The position numbers were made by a program, and so were the translations under genes. From Lentisphaeria bacterium (GTDB lineage: Bacteria > Verrucomicrobiota > Lentisphaeria > Victivallales > UBA1829), in the NCBI GenBank assembly GCA_017456495.1, contig JAFTJI010000110.1, positions 1-35,866 of the forward strand: a stretch of DNA of 35,866 nucleotides. Reading direction: 5' to 3'. Of this stretch, positions 8,242-16,228 are shown piece after piece. Below the pieces are notes generated by a model. It ran no database searches. It saw only the letters and a program-made list of their open reading frames with translations, and was not told the DNA's origin. Numbering within the stretch: the stretch's first letter is position 1; every line of letters begins with the position of its first letter.

Positions 8242-9231
8242 ATGTCACGTCCCGTAACACTGTTTACTGCTCAGTTCAGTGATATGCCCTTTGATGATCT
8301 CTGCAAAATGGCGCAGAACTTCGGCTATGACGGCTTGGAAGTCGCTACCATGGGCGGATATCTCGATATGGAAAAAGCCGCTGAGGATCTGGATTATTGC
8401 GAATCCATCAAGGCAAAAATGGCTCAGTACGGTCTGAAACTCTGGGCGGTCAGCAACCACTTTGCCGGTCAGCTCGTTTGCGACCCCAATAACGACAGCC
8501 GTTCCGATTGCTTTGCGCCCGCTCAATATGCCGGTGATGCCGAAGCAAAACGCGAATGGGGGATCCGCTGCATGAAGGCAAGTGCCAAAGCCGCACACAA
8601 TCTGGGTGTCAAAGTCGTGACCGGTTTTACCGGTTCTCCGATCTGGCATCTGCTTTACAGCTTCCCGCCTGTGGGACCCAACGATATCGAAAACGGGTTC
8701 AAATACTTTGCTGAAAAATTCAATCCCATTCTGGATGAATATGCAAAGTACGGCATCAAGTTTGCGCTTGAGGTCCATCCGACAGAAATCGCATTTGATA
8801 TTTACACTGCAAAGATGGCTCTGGAAGCTCTGGACAACCGTCCGGAATTCGGGTTCAACTTTGACCCCAGTCACCTGTTCTGGCAGGGTGTTGATCCGGT
8901 GAAGTTCCTGAAAGCGTTCCCCGACCGTATCTATCATTGCCATGTCAAAGATGCTGAAGTCACTCTTGACGGCGAAAGCGGAATCCTGAGTTCCCACTTG
9001 AACTTCGGTGATGCCCGCCGCGGCTGGGATTTCCGCAGTCCCGGTCATGGAAAAATCGACTTTGAGGCGATCATCCGTATGCTCAACCGCATCGGTTATG
9101 ATGGACCTCTTTCTGTGGAATGGGAAGATTGCGGCATGAACCGCGAGTTCGGTGCTGCTGATGCTCTGAAATTCACCCGCAAGCTGGATTTCACTGCTTC
9201 TGAACAGAAATTTGATTCTGTATTCAAATAA
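8242..9231 (+). CDS. Sugar phosphate isomerase/epimerase-family TIM-barrel protein
   Basis: A 329-residue protein of the xylose isomerase-like/AP-endonuclease-2 superfamily. The four usual divalent-metal ligand positions are visible: Glu in KFALEVHPTE, Asp in FNFDPSHLF, His in IYHCHVKDAE and Glu in LSVEWED. AAGGAGA precedes the ATG by 6 bases, and the gene is 20 bp after the dehydrogenase. Such proteins next to Gfo/Idh/MocA genes include inosose dehydratases, epimerases and the recently described 3-keto-glycoside lyases, so a lyase role is as plausible as isomerisation. Last gene of the operon, followed by a terminator hairpin. Confidence 0.9.
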   Translation: MSRPVTLFTAQFSDMPFDDLCKMAQNFGYDGLEVATMGGYLDMEKAAEDLDYCESIKAKMAQYGLKLWAVSNHFAGQLVCDPNNDSRSDCFAPAQYAGDAEAKREWGIRCMKASAKAAHNLGVKVVTGFTGSPIWHLLYSFPPVGPNDIENGFKYFAEKFNPILDEYAKYGIKFALEVHPTEIAFDIYTAKMALEALDNRPEFGFNFDPSHLFWQGVDPVKFLKAFPDRIYHCHVKDAEVTLDGESGILSSHLNFGDARRGWDFRSPGHGKIDFEAIIRMLNRIGYDGPLSVEWEDCGMNREFGAADALKFTRKLDFTASEQKFDSVFK

Positions 9232-9260
9232 TTACAGAATCTATTCTGACTAAAACAAAC

Positions 9261-9298
9261 CGGGGCTGTTGCGCAAGTGACAGCCCCGATTCCTTTTC
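9261..9298 (+). terminator. Intrinsic terminator of the sugar operon
   Basis: CGGGGCTGT (9261-9269) and ACAGCCCCG (9280-9288) form a perfect 9-bp stem with a 10-base loop, followed by ATTCCTTTTC. The reverse strand also has a T-rich run after the stem, so it may serve the convergent folB gene as well. Confidence 0.8.
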
Positions 9299-9323
9299 AA
9301 TGTTGTCCGGATGAGATTTTTCC

Positions 9324-9674
9324 TTACTTCTCTCTCCGGATCTCGATCGCGATGGATTTTGAAAAAACTGCTGCTTTCGGTTTGTCGATTTTGACCGTTA
9401 CGCCGGAAACACCTTCAAAGGCAAGACAGGTTTCAGCAATCTTATCTGCCAGAGCTTCCAGCAGGAAAAAGGATGAATTTTTCACTGTTTCACAGATATT
9501 TTTTTCTACTGCGCTGTAATCTACTGCATCAAAAAGGTTATCACTTTTTCCGGCTTTCTTCATATCGCACTCCAGGATCGCATCTACGGTGATCTCCTGG
9601 GGGGCTGTTCTTTCGTGAGGCAGGGTTCCGATGATAGCAGAAACCGTCATGCCGTTAATGAAAATCTTATCCAT
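9324..9674 (-). CDS. folB: Dihydroneopterin aldolase (FolB family)
   Basis: A 116-residue protein matching the size and fold signals of FolB, which cleaves 7,8-dihydroneopterin in folate synthesis. It begins MDKIFINGMTVSAIIGTLPHER, where the ING and IGTLPHER segments are typical. The conserved central block is AVDYSAVEKNI, and it ends with a beta strand containing VTVKIDKPKA. The frame is open 32 codons further upstream, but AGGAGA 8 bases before ATG 9674 and the family's N-terminus favour the shorter form. No other folate gene is adjacent. It converges on the sugar operon and is divergent from greA. Confidence 0.88.
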   Translation of the reverse strand: MDKIFINGMTVSAIIGTLPHERTAPQEITVDAILECDMKKAGKSDNLFDAVDYSAVEKNICETVKNSSFFLLEALADKIAETCLAFEGVSGVTVKIDKPKAAVFSKSIAIEIRREK

Positions 9675-9717
9675 TCTCAAGTCTCCTGTAAAAAAAAAAT
9701 TGCAAAAATCTGTTGTA

Positions 9718-9745
9718 ATATTACCTGAAGTTACAGAAAAATCAA
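9718..9745 (-). promoter_or_regulatory. Candidate promoter of folB
   Basis: On the minus strand TTGATT (9740-9745) and TAATAT (9718-9723) are separated by 16 bp, about 45 bases before the folB ATG. Confidence 0.45.
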
Positions 9746-9856
9746 GTAAGAACTCTTGAAAAAATTGCAAAATGGGTGTATGTTATGAGGATGAACAAAA
9801 AATAACCGTAACAGGTTTGTGCTTTACAAACAAGAAAAAAGATGAATGGAGTAATT

Positions 9857-11950
9857 ATGGCTGAACTGGACGATCTGATTCTTGCGGCATTATCCGGCAA
9901 GGATGAATGTATCGCAAAACTTGCAGCAACAACAAAAGATTTGGAAGTATCCGTTTTACGGAACTCTGCTGCGAATTTTGATGTTCTTTTTGAAGAATGG
10001 AATGGTGCGGAAAGTTACAGCACCGGGCAGGCTGCATTCGTCGCAAAGCTCGCTGAACGCGATGCGCTGGAATCCCCCGCATTCCGGAACGCCTTGTTTG
10101 AAACCGCAAAAATCATGCTGCCTCCTTACATTTCCAGTCAGACTGTTTTGAAGACGATCGGTGCCAGAGATGCCGCTGTTCAGACTCATGAAGTGATGAC
10201 TCGTATTACAAAACTGCAGAAGATCCCCACCGGGGCTCTGGTTTATTTCCCTGAAACTAAAAACTGGGGAAAACTTTCCGCTATCGACCGCGTTTCTGCA
10301 ACATTTTCCATTCAATCCCTGAAGACAGGAAACCTGAACTCCTATCCCGTGGCGATCGCATTTGCCTCTGTGATGTTCTTTGAACCTCATCAGGAGATGT
10401 TCAATATGATCGCTCCCGGCAGCAGCCTCCCGGCTTCTGCAGCCTACCGTAAACTGTTCCGTGCACACAGCATCAGTGAAATTTCCGATGAAAAGCTGAA
10501 AACGATCGTTCAGGGAATCCTTGTTCCTGGATGTTTCAATATGGAAAGTTTTGAAGCATGGTGGAGCAAAGAAGCTGCTCCCGCAGGTGCAGCCGGTCAG
10601 AGAGCTCCCTGGGCAGCAAGATCTGTCCTTGAACTTTCCAATCTTCTTGCTCCTTATGCTGAAAAAGGCGGGATCGCATTCAATGAAGATCAGGCAGCTC
10701 AGCTGGCTCTGATGTTCAAGAAACTCCGTCCGAATATGGTGACGAAAGATGCTGTGATGCTTGCTGATTGTATCGCGGTCCTTTCTGAAGCAAACTCCGG
10801 CGAAATCCTCGAAATCCTCTTCTCTGCTCTGCGCGGCGTTGCTCCGTTCTGGCCCGCATCTGTGGAAAAAATCGCGATCTCCAAACAGCTGGAAGTCTGG
10901 GGACACATTTCTGTCAAATCCCTTGCTCCCTTTATCAAGGCATCCTGCCAGCTCTACACACCGGAAGAAATGGCAAAACTCGGATGTAAACTTCCCGGAA
11001 AGTGCCTGAATGTTCTTTTCTTTGCCATCGACATGAAAGAAGTTGCAGCCGCGATCTTCGCTGAGAAGAATCTCTCTTCCGATGTTCTCATGTTCCTCTG
11101 GAAAAATCGCACAAAACTTCCGAAAAACCTTACCTTTATCGTGGATATGGAAAGAATCGCAAAGGCTCTGTCCATGGACGGTCTGCCGAAAGAATGGGCT
11201 TCCGCTCAGCGCGATCTGAAACGCTCCCTCTTCGAAAAAGAAGATTTCCAGAAGTTCGTGATCGAAAATGCCGACGGCGATATTCCGTCCATTATTGATG
11301 CGATCCAGAAGATCAGAACGTTCCAGACCGGTGAATACCAGAGTTTGATGGTAAAACTTGCAAGACACTCCGATGAACTTCAGGCTCACATCGAAAAAGC
11401 TGCAAAACGTCTGATGGGTAAAACCTCCGATGCATCTGTGGCAGACCAGATCCCTGTCACCTCCCGCGCATCTCTTGCAAAACTCGTCAAGGAACTGGAT
11501 GATATCGTGGAAGTCCAGATCCCTGAAAACGTCAAGGCGATCGCTCACGCAAGAAGTTACGGTGACTTCCGTGAAAACGCTGAATACGATGCCGCCAAGG
11601 AACGCCGCCGGTTCCTGCACAGACGCAGAAATGAACTGGAAAATACCATCGGTTCCGTGGAATCCACCGACTTCAGCGGCATCAAGATCGCTGATATGGT
11701 CGTCCTCGGCTCTATGGTCACTCTGACCGACAAGGCAGGGAAAGATACTGTTTACTACATTCTCGGTGCATGGGATGGCGATCCTGACAAGAACCGCATC
11801 TCTTACCGTACTGTCATGGGAGAAGCTCTCATGGAAAAGAAGATTGGTGCAGCAGTCAAGCTGCCCAACGGCGAATTTACTGTGAAAGCAATTGCGGCTC
11901 TTCCTGAAGATCTCCGGAAAGAACTTGCAGACGACGGAAGCGGTAACTGA
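9857..11950 (+). CDS. greA: Long-form transcription elongation factor GreA
   Basis: A 697-residue protein whose last ~155 residues are a complete GreA. The coiled-coil with the acidic tip reads GDFRENAEYDAAKERR (compare GDLKENAEYHAA in E. coli GreA, where the Asp and Glu promote RNA cleavage), followed by the FKBP-like C-terminal domain. About 540 preceding residues are helical, repeat-like and of unknown function. Chlamydial GreA is similarly about 700 residues, so this is a family variant rather than a chance fusion. An ATG at 9842 is also in frame, but GGAG at 9848-9851 sits 5 bases before ATG 9857. The stop overlaps the next gene's start. It rescues stalled RNA polymerase; the role of the extension is unknown. 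Confidence 0.9.
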   Translation: MAELDDLILAALSGKDECIAKLAATTKDLEVSVLRNSAANFDVLFEEWNGAESYSTGQAAFVAKLAERDALESPAFRNALFETAKIMLPPYISSQTVLKTIGARDAAVQTHEVMTRITKLQKIPTGALVYFPETKNWGKLSAIDRVSATFSIQSLKTGNLNSYPVAIAFASVMFFEPHQEMFNMIAPGSSLPASAAYRKLFRAHSISEISDEKLKTIVQGILVPGCFNMESFEAWWSKEAAPAGAAGQRAPWAARSVLELSNLLAPYAEKGGIAFNEDQAAQLALMFKKLRPNMVTKDAVMLADCIAVLSEANSGEILEILFSALRGVAPFWPASVEKIAISKQLEVWGHISVKSLAPFIKASCQLYTPEEMAKLGCKLPGKCLNVLFFAIDMKEVAAAIFAEKNLSSDVLMFLWKNRTKLPKNLTFIVDMERIAKALSMDGLPKEWASAQRDLKRSLFEKEDFQKFVIENADGDIPSIIDAIQKIRTFQTGEYQSLMVKLARHSDELQAHIEKAAKRLMGKTSDASVADQIPVTSRASLAKLVKELDDIVEVQIPENVKAIAHARSYGDFRENAEYDAAKERRRFLHRRRNELENTIGSVESTDFSGIKIADMVVLGSMVTLTDKAGKDTVYYILGAWDGDPDKNRISYRTVMGEALMEKKIGAAVKLPNGEFTVKAIAALPEDLRKELADDGSGN

Positions 11951-12771
11951 TGATGTGGCGGCGGAAAAAATTTCCAGCCGCCGTGCTTCTTTCCTCCGGT
12001 ATTGTCCTGAGGATGTTGGATATTGCGGCAGAGGCTGATGCAGCCGGCTGCCGCATACTTTTTTTCTCTGATACACATTTCCGTTACAGTCTTCTTCGCA
12101 ACCGTTGTTCGTGTTCGCCTTTGAAAGAGTGGTCTGGTGCCGGGGTGATTGGAGATGCGTTGATCCGTTCAGTCGAAGAGGTTGCTCCGGATGTACTGAT
12201 CTTTGGCGGGGATCTTGTTTCCCATACAGTTTTGTACCCGGAGGCGTTCCGGATCCTGTCACAACTGAATGCACCGGTCAAACTGGCAGTGTGCGGCAAC
12301 TGGGAGCGGAAGACCCGGTCATGGCTTCCTGCCGGTATGATTGAACGTGGTTTCCGTGATGCCGGTTTTCAACTGCTTCAGAATGAAACTGTTACTGTAA
12401 ACGGGGTTCAATTTTCCGGTGTTGAAGATTTCCGTTACGGCAGACCGGTGATTCCGGCAGCGAATCCTGATGCTGCGTTCCGCTGTCTGATTTCCCATAA
12501 CCCTGATATGATCGGAAAAACTGCAGCGGAAGCATTGTCCGGATATCATCTTGCATTGAGTGGTCATACTCATGGGGGACAGATCCGCCTGCCTCTGTTC
12601 GGTGCGGTGCTGACGTCATCAGTCTACTGGAAACGTTTTGAGTATGGTCTTTGCACCCATCCGGAGAAACTGCCGGTTGTTGTTTCTGCGGGAATTGGGG
12701 GAACTTTTATCATGAATCGTCTTTTTTGCCCTCCGGAAATGCTTTTAGTCAGTTTGAAATTACCTCAATAA
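11950..12771 (+). CDS. Calcineurin-like metallophosphoesterase (YkuE/YaeI type)
   Basis: A 273-residue predicted phosphoesterase with the metallophosphatase motifs in order: SDTH (D41, H43), GGDL (D88), GNWE (N117), SHNPD and GHTHGGQ. The usual third motif is GNHE or GNHD, with His contacting the phosphate; here it is Trp118. Its ATG overlaps the greA stop by one base (TGATG), so translation is coupled. A hydrophobic N-terminal segment (about residues 8-28) could anchor it or be a poor signal peptide. Related proteins hydrolyse phospholipid or nucleotide phosphoesters at the membrane. Substrate unknown. Confidence 0.85.
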   Translation: MMWRRKKFPAAVLLSSGIVLRMLDIAAEADAAGCRILFFSDTHFRYSLLRNRCSCSPLKEWSGAGVIGDALIRSVEEVAPDVLIFGGDLVSHTVLYPEAFRILSQLNAPVKLAVCGNWERKTRSWLPAGMIERGFRDAGFQLLQNETVTVNGVQFSGVEDFRYGRPVIPAANPDAAFRCLISHNPDMIGKTAAEALSGYHLALSGHTHGGQIRLPLFGAVLTSSVYWKRFEYGLCTHPEKLPVVVSAGIGGTFIMNRLFCPPEMLLVSLKLPQ

Positions 12772-12904
12772 AAAAAACGCATTTTTTTTTAATAAAAATT
12801 TGAAAAACAGAAAATGTGAAGTAAAGTACTCATAAAGGCAGTAAATAATATTGCTGCTAAAATATTAATATTCGAAGGATAATTTAGAAAGGAGAAGATT
12901 TACT

Positions 12905-13303
12905 ATGAAACTGAAAATGTTATTGGTTTTGTTGGGCTGTTCTGTTGCTGTATCTGTAGTTGAAGCGAGACCGCATCACCGTCATCGCGGAAGCGATGGT
13001 GTTGATCTTGCGACATCAATTGTTAATCTTGTAGGGGCATCCTTGAATTTGATAAACCCCCGCCCGGTTGTAGTTACACCTGCACCTGTTGTAGTTACAC
13101 CTGCACCTGTTGTAGTGCCTCCTCCGCCCCGTCCGGTCGTAGTTGCACCTGCACCAGTTGTCGTAACTCCTCCTCCGCGCCCTGTTGTTGTAGTGCCTCC
13201 TCCGCCCCGTCCGGTTGTGGTTCCCGCTCACAGACCTCCCCCGCCGCGTCATCATGGCGGATATGGCGGTCATGGTCATGGCGGTCGTGGCGGAAGACGC
13301 TGA
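12905..13303 (+). CDS. Secreted Pro/Val-rich, His-tailed repeat protein
   Basis: A 132-residue low-complexity protein. Residues 1-21 are a good Sec signal peptide ending VEA. The mature N-terminus is His/Arg-rich (RPHHRHRG). Residues about 52-107 are imperfect PVVVxPAP/PPPPRP repeats, and the end is Gly/His/Arg-rich (HGGYGGHGHGGRGGRR). AAGGAGA precedes the ATG by 8 bases and a strong terminator follows, so it can be a single-gene unit. I recognise no family. The composition suggests a periplasmic or surface spacer with possible metal or polyanion binding. It sits ahead of a membrane-protein/lipoprotein pair. Function unknown. Confidence 0.75.
   Translation: MKLKMLLVLLGCSVAVSVVEARPHHRHRGSDGVDLATSIVNLVGASLNLINPRPVVVTPAPVVVTPAPVVVPPPPRPVVVAPAPVVVTPPPRPVVVVPPPPRPVVVPAHRPPPPRHHGGYGGHGHGGRGGRR
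13067..13108 (+). repeat. Perfect tandem 21-bp repeat within the Pro/Val-rich gene
   Basis: Two identical 21-bp units (13067-13087 and 13088-13108), beginning GTTGTAGTTACACC, encode VVVTPAP. Further diverged units follow. This makes copy-number change by slippage likely. Confidence 0.8.
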
Positions 13304-13311
13304 ATAACACC

Positions 13312-13343
13312 GGGAAAGCCAATTATGGCTTTCCCTTTTTTTT
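13312..13343 (+). terminator. Strong intrinsic terminator
   Basis: GGGAAAGCC (13312-13320) and GGCTTTCCC (13327-13335) make a perfect 9-bp stem with a 6-base loop, followed by eight T. It ends the Pro/Val-rich gene 9 bp after its stop. Confidence 0.93.
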
Positions 13344-13362
13344 GTTTGGAGAATATTGAAAT

Positions 13363-14127
13363 ATGACTTTTTTAAATTATCTGTTTTTGAGCCTGCGAAA
13401 TGGGTTCGGATTGATGGTTTTAGGATTACTCCCATATATCATACTGGCATTTTTTATGCAATACATTTCAGATTTATTGCGCAGAGGAATGGGGCATGGC
13501 AGTTCGGGAAAATTTTGGCTTTATTTTACTTCGCCCGGGGTAATGCTTCATGAATTGGGGCATGTTCTGTTCTGTCTTATTTTCAAACATCAGATTGTAG
13601 AAGTCAAGCTTTTTGAGAATGATGAAAGACGCAACCGTCTCGGTTATGTGAACCACCGTTACAATCCGAAGAGTTACTATCAGCGGGTCGGAAACTTTTT
13701 TATTGGCACCGGTCCTATATGGTTTGGCGTTGCGTGTATGTTTGTTCTTTCCAAGCTTCTGCTTCCTTCCGGGATGATCGGGGCAGGGGATGGTTTTTCA
13801 GATATCATGATGAATTTCTTTGGCGGTTTCTTAAAAAAAGAGTTTTGGTTCAGCTGGAAAACGTGGATTTGGTTCTATCTTTCTTTTTCCATTGCAGCCC
13901 ATGTTAAACTGAGCAAGGCAGATCTTGAAGGGGCAAAAGATGGGGCGATTTTTCTGGTTGGAGTGGTCTTTCTCGGCAGTTTGCTGCTCGGATGGTGCGG
14001 TTCATGGGAAGATGCTCTGCTCAATTTTGAGATTGCTGTGTTTGTAACGCTTCTTTCAATGATGATTTCCTTCCTGGTCCTCATCGTCATTCCGGTTTGC
14101 ATCATCCGTCATTTCTTATATCGTTGA
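13363..14127 (+). CDS. Multi-pass membrane protein with HELGH zinc-protease motif
   Basis: A 254-residue integral membrane protein. A hydrophobic segment at about 14-36 is followed by PGVMLHELGHVLF, a zinc-peptidase HExxH motif at H63-H67. About three more hydrophobic stretches follow, plus FFIGTGPIWFG after the motif. An HExxH within a membrane protein suggests a distant site-2-protease-like (M50-like) peptidase, but I cannot locate the third metal ligand and proteolysis is unproven. GGAGA precedes the ATG by about 9 bases. It lies between a secreted Pro-rich protein and a lipoprotein, suggesting an envelope role. Confidence 0.75.
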   Translation: MTFLNYLFLSLRNGFGLMVLGLLPYIILAFFMQYISDLLRRGMGHGSSGKFWLYFTSPGVMLHELGHVLFCLIFKHQIVEVKLFENDERRNRLGYVNHRYNPKSYYQRVGNFFIGTGPIWFGVACMFVLSKLLLPSGMIGAGDGFSDIMMNFFGGFLKKEFWFSWKTWIWFYLSFSIAAHVKLSKADLEGAKDGAIFLVGVVFLGSLLLGWCGSWEDALLNFEIAVFVTLLSMMISFLVLIVIPVCIIRHFLYR

Positions 14128-14167
14128 TCACAATCTCTGACAGAAATTGAGGAAAGGACTTCCTTCC

Positions 14168-14842
14168 ATGAAAATATGCAAGGTGATACTGTTTTGCGTT
14201 TGTGTAATTCCGTTTCTGACGGGGTGCATGATGACTGTTTCTCTCTGGGATCAGGGGACTGTGCACCGGATTTCGGAACGGAAGCTCTCAACTTTCGGAA
14301 ATAGTGTCCACTTTCAGGCAAAGGAAACAATCCGGTATCCGTTTCCGCCGTTTTACTGGACTTCTGAACAAAAGCATGACCGGATTTTTACTGCAAGATC
14401 CGGGATGATATCGGAATGGCTGATAGAGCCGGATCCCCAAGCTCCCCGCTTTAACGGAAAATCCGGTTTGCCGATGTACCGTCTTCCAGATAAAAGCGTG
14501 CTGCTGCGTTCTGGAGATCAGGTTCCGGACAGCTCTTTTCATCTCCGGCAGACCCGTTTGAAAGTACATCCGGATGATATTCCGCTTTTGCAGAAACCGT
14601 TCCTGTTCCGCGGTTACAGCGTCGACGGGAAATTAATTACAACGCTGCAGATCCCTGTCAGTTTCCGATCCGGAAAATTGAAATGCTGCCTTCCGGAAGA
14701 TTCCGGAATCGTTGCTTGTGAAGAATCCTTCCGGGAATGTCATGGATTGCCTCAAGCCTGGAGGGTTTTCTGGACACCGTTGACTGTCGTTTGCGATATT
14801 CTTCTGAGCCCGGTTTATTTCGCGATCCAATGCTGCAAGTAA
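14168..14842 (+). CDS. Lipoprotein of unknown function
   Basis: A 224-residue predicted lipoprotein. The signal has a basic start, a hydrophobic core and a lipobox LTGC at about residues 17-20, so Cys20 should be lipidated. The frame extends upstream to a TTG at 14147, but GAGGAAAGG lies about 10 bases before ATG 14168, and that start gives the normal signal. No known domain is recognised in the remainder, which is moderately hydrophilic and has a hydrophobic C-terminal tail. It follows the HELGH membrane protein by 40 bp and may be co-transcribed. It converges tightly on the next gene (8 bp between stops). Confidence 0.8.
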   Translation: MKICKVILFCVCVIPFLTGCMMTVSLWDQGTVHRISERKLSTFGNSVHFQAKETIRYPFPPFYWTSEQKHDRIFTARSGMISEWLIEPDPQAPRFNGKSGLPMYRLPDKSVLLRSGDQVPDSSFHLRQTRLKVHPDDIPLLQKPFLFRGYSVDGKLITTLQIPVSFRSGKLKCCLPEDSGIVACEESFRECHGLPQAWRVFWTPLTVVCDILLSPVYFAIQCCK

Positions 14843-14850
14843 CGGTCAGA

Positions 14851-15696
14851 TCAATTTTCCCTGACTTCTCTTCCGTGGAGCATCGCAACGCTTTTTTCCA
14901 GCAGCGCAGCGATTCCGAGAGTCTGTTCTTTCGGGATCCGGCTTTTTCCTTCCGCGAAGAAATCCAACATGGCATTGATCAGGTTCTCAAAGGTATGAGA
15001 AGCCGCCGGATAGGTAATGGAACCCGACTCGCCCGCAGCCGTTATCGTAAACGGCATAAACAGAGAGTAAGAGAGTTGTGCCATCGATCCATCGGCGTAT
15101 TCATAGGAGAAAGAAAGACGTTTTCCGTTTCCGGTGAATGTGATATTTTTGACATCTGCTCCCATAACAGAAACGATCATTTCAAGCTGATGGATCCCAT
15201 ACTCATCAAAGCTCCGTCCGCCGCCTGTCGTAGTGAAGAGGACCGGCTTCAGTTCCTGAAGTTTCCCGGAGAGCAGTTCGTCGCTGAATCTGAGAGCCGA
15301 GGACGACATTAACGGCGTTCCATATTTCTCTGCCGTTGCAAAAATCCGTTCAGCCGTTGCCAGACTGTCTGCAAAAGGTTTGTCGATATAGACAGGTTTT
15401 CCGGATTTCAGTGCCAGTTCTGCCAACCGTTCGTGGACTTCCGGATTCGCGGGGGCAAGAACGCAGATGCAATCAGATTTTTCAACGACTTCTTCTATGG
15501 ATGCTGCAGGGATCATACCCATTTCTGCGCACCACTGCTGAAGATTGCGGCGTCCTTCCAGCGGTGCTTCTTCCCAGGCATAACCAAGCTCAAATTCATT
15601 GCTCCGTTTTGCGCTGCGGAACCGCTTCGGATAGTTATTTGCATGCCATTCATCAATAAAAAGATCAATGAATCCAATTTTCTTTTTTTCAGCCAT
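14851..15696 (-). CDS. Gfo/Idh/MocA-family oxidoreductase (compact form)
   Basis: A 281-residue dehydrogenase-like protein, shorter than the usual 330-400. The N-terminus KKIGFIDLFIDEWHANNYPKR lacks the classic GxGxxG loop. The family signature PVYIDKPFADS carries DKP instead of EKP, and GIHQLEMIVSVMG matches the second-domain segment. Two adjacent ATGs (15699 and 15696) are possible. AAGGAG is 6 bases from the second and only 3 from the first, so I use 15696. The atypical N-terminus resembles members that bind sugar acids or act without free cofactor turnover, so activity is uncertain. It has its own promoter and operator-like palindrome. Confidence 0.82.
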   Translation of the reverse strand: MAEKKKIGFIDLFIDEWHANNYPKRFRSAKRSNEFELGYAWEEAPLEGRRNLQQWCAEMGMIPAASIEEVVEKSDCICVLAPANPEVHERLAELALKSGKPVYIDKPFADSLATAERIFATAEKYGTPLMSSSALRFSDELLSGKLQELKPVLFTTTGGGRSFDEYGIHQLEMIVSVMGADVKNITFTGNGKRLSFSYEYADGSMAQLSYSLFMPFTITAAGESGSITYPAASHTFENLINAMLDFFAEGKSRIPKEQTLGIAALLEKSVAMLHGREVREN

Positions 15697-15714
15697 CATA
15701 AACTCCTTTTTCCG

Positions 15715-15757
15715 TTATTATCACGTAATAATATAATATCTGGAAAATATTTTACAA
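15715..15757 (-). promoter_or_regulatory. Candidate promoter with operator-like palindrome
   Basis: On the minus strand TTGTAA (15752-15757) and TATATT (15730-15735) are 16 bp apart. TTATTA-TCACG-TAATAA at 15715-15731 is a palindrome covering the start point, a good repressor site. The repressor is not identifiable. Confidence 0.45.
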
Positions 15758-15829
15758 ACGGAAAAGAATTTTTTTTGCCGCAGCCTTCTGAAAATATGGA
15801 ATTATGCAGGGTTATTATCAGAAACTGTC

Positions 15830-15861
15830 AAAAAATAAAAAAGCACCTCGTTTGAGGTGCT
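15830..15861 (-). terminator. Intrinsic terminator of the tRNA unit
   Basis: Read on the minus strand, AGCACCTC and GAGGTGCT (15842-15861) form a perfect 8-bp stem with a 4-base loop, followed by a T-rich run at 15841-15830. Confidence 0.9.
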
Positions 15862-15874
15862 GTGAAATTCAAAA

Positions 15875-15959
15875 TGGTGGTGGGAGATGGATTCGAACCA
15901 TCGAAGACATGGTCGGTAGATTTACAGTCTACTGCATTTGGCCGCTCTGCAATCCCACC
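15875..15959 (-). tRNA. tRNA-Tyr (anticodon GTA), CCA encoded
   Basis: The acceptor GGTGGGA (minus strand, 15959-15953) pairs with TCCCACC, followed by discriminator A and a genomically encoded CCA (15877-15875). The anticodon loop reads CTGTAAA, giving GTA. The T arm has GGTTCGAATCC, and the long variable arm fits class II tRNA-Tyr at 85 nt including CCA. Confidence 0.97.
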
Positions 15960-15961
15960 AC

Positions 15962-16035
15962 TGGAGCGGGTGAAGGGAATCGAACCCTCACAATCAGCTT
16001 GGAAGGCTGATGTTCTACCATTGAACTACACCCGC
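15962..16035 (-). tRNA. tRNA-Gly (anticodon TCC), CCA encoded
   Basis: GCGGGTG (16035-16029 on the minus strand) pairs with CACCCGC, followed by T and an encoded CCA (15964-15962). The anticodon loop CTTCCAA gives TCC, and the T arm is GGGTTCGATTCCC. The gene is only 2 bp upstream of tRNA-Tyr, so both are processed from one transcript. Confidence 0.97.
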
Positions 16036-16050
16036 TTGAGTGTATTCGTA

Positions 16051-16078
16051 AATATACAGCAGAAAATTGAAAAGTCAA
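16051..16078 (-). promoter_or_regulatory. Strong promoter of the tRNA unit
   Basis: On the minus strand TTGACT (16073-16078) and TATATT (16051-16056) are separated by 16 bp, with the start expected about 9 bases before tRNA-Gly. Poly-T/A tracts around 16085-16140 form an AT-rich upstream region. Confidence 0.7.
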
Positions 16079-16156
16079 GCCGGAAAATAATTTTTTTTTG
16101 ATTTTTTTTGATTTTTTTCCATTTCTTGCCGAAAAAAAATTATTTTATAATTGATA

Positions 16157-16184
16157 TTGAATTTTCGGAAAATGATGATATTGT
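16157..16184 (+). promoter_or_regulatory. Candidate promoter of argD-argF
   Basis: TTGAAT (16157-16162) and TATTGT (16179-16184) are 16 bp apart, about 45 bases before the argD ATG. No ARG-box palindrome was recognised. Confidence 0.4.
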
Positions 16185-16228
16185 ATTGGTTTGCGACTAT
16201 TTTGTTTCAAAGAAAGGAAATATGAAAA

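Noticed and set aside
9956..12274. 772-codon open frame antisense to greA
   Set aside because: It is the mirror of greA codon bias, crosses greA and the phosphoesterase gene, has no ribosome site, and its translation is low-complexity with many Cys/Phe/His.
15804..16101. Small plus-strand frames over the tRNA genes
   Set aside because: They are translations of tRNA-Tyr and tRNA-Gly complement, a common annotation artefact.
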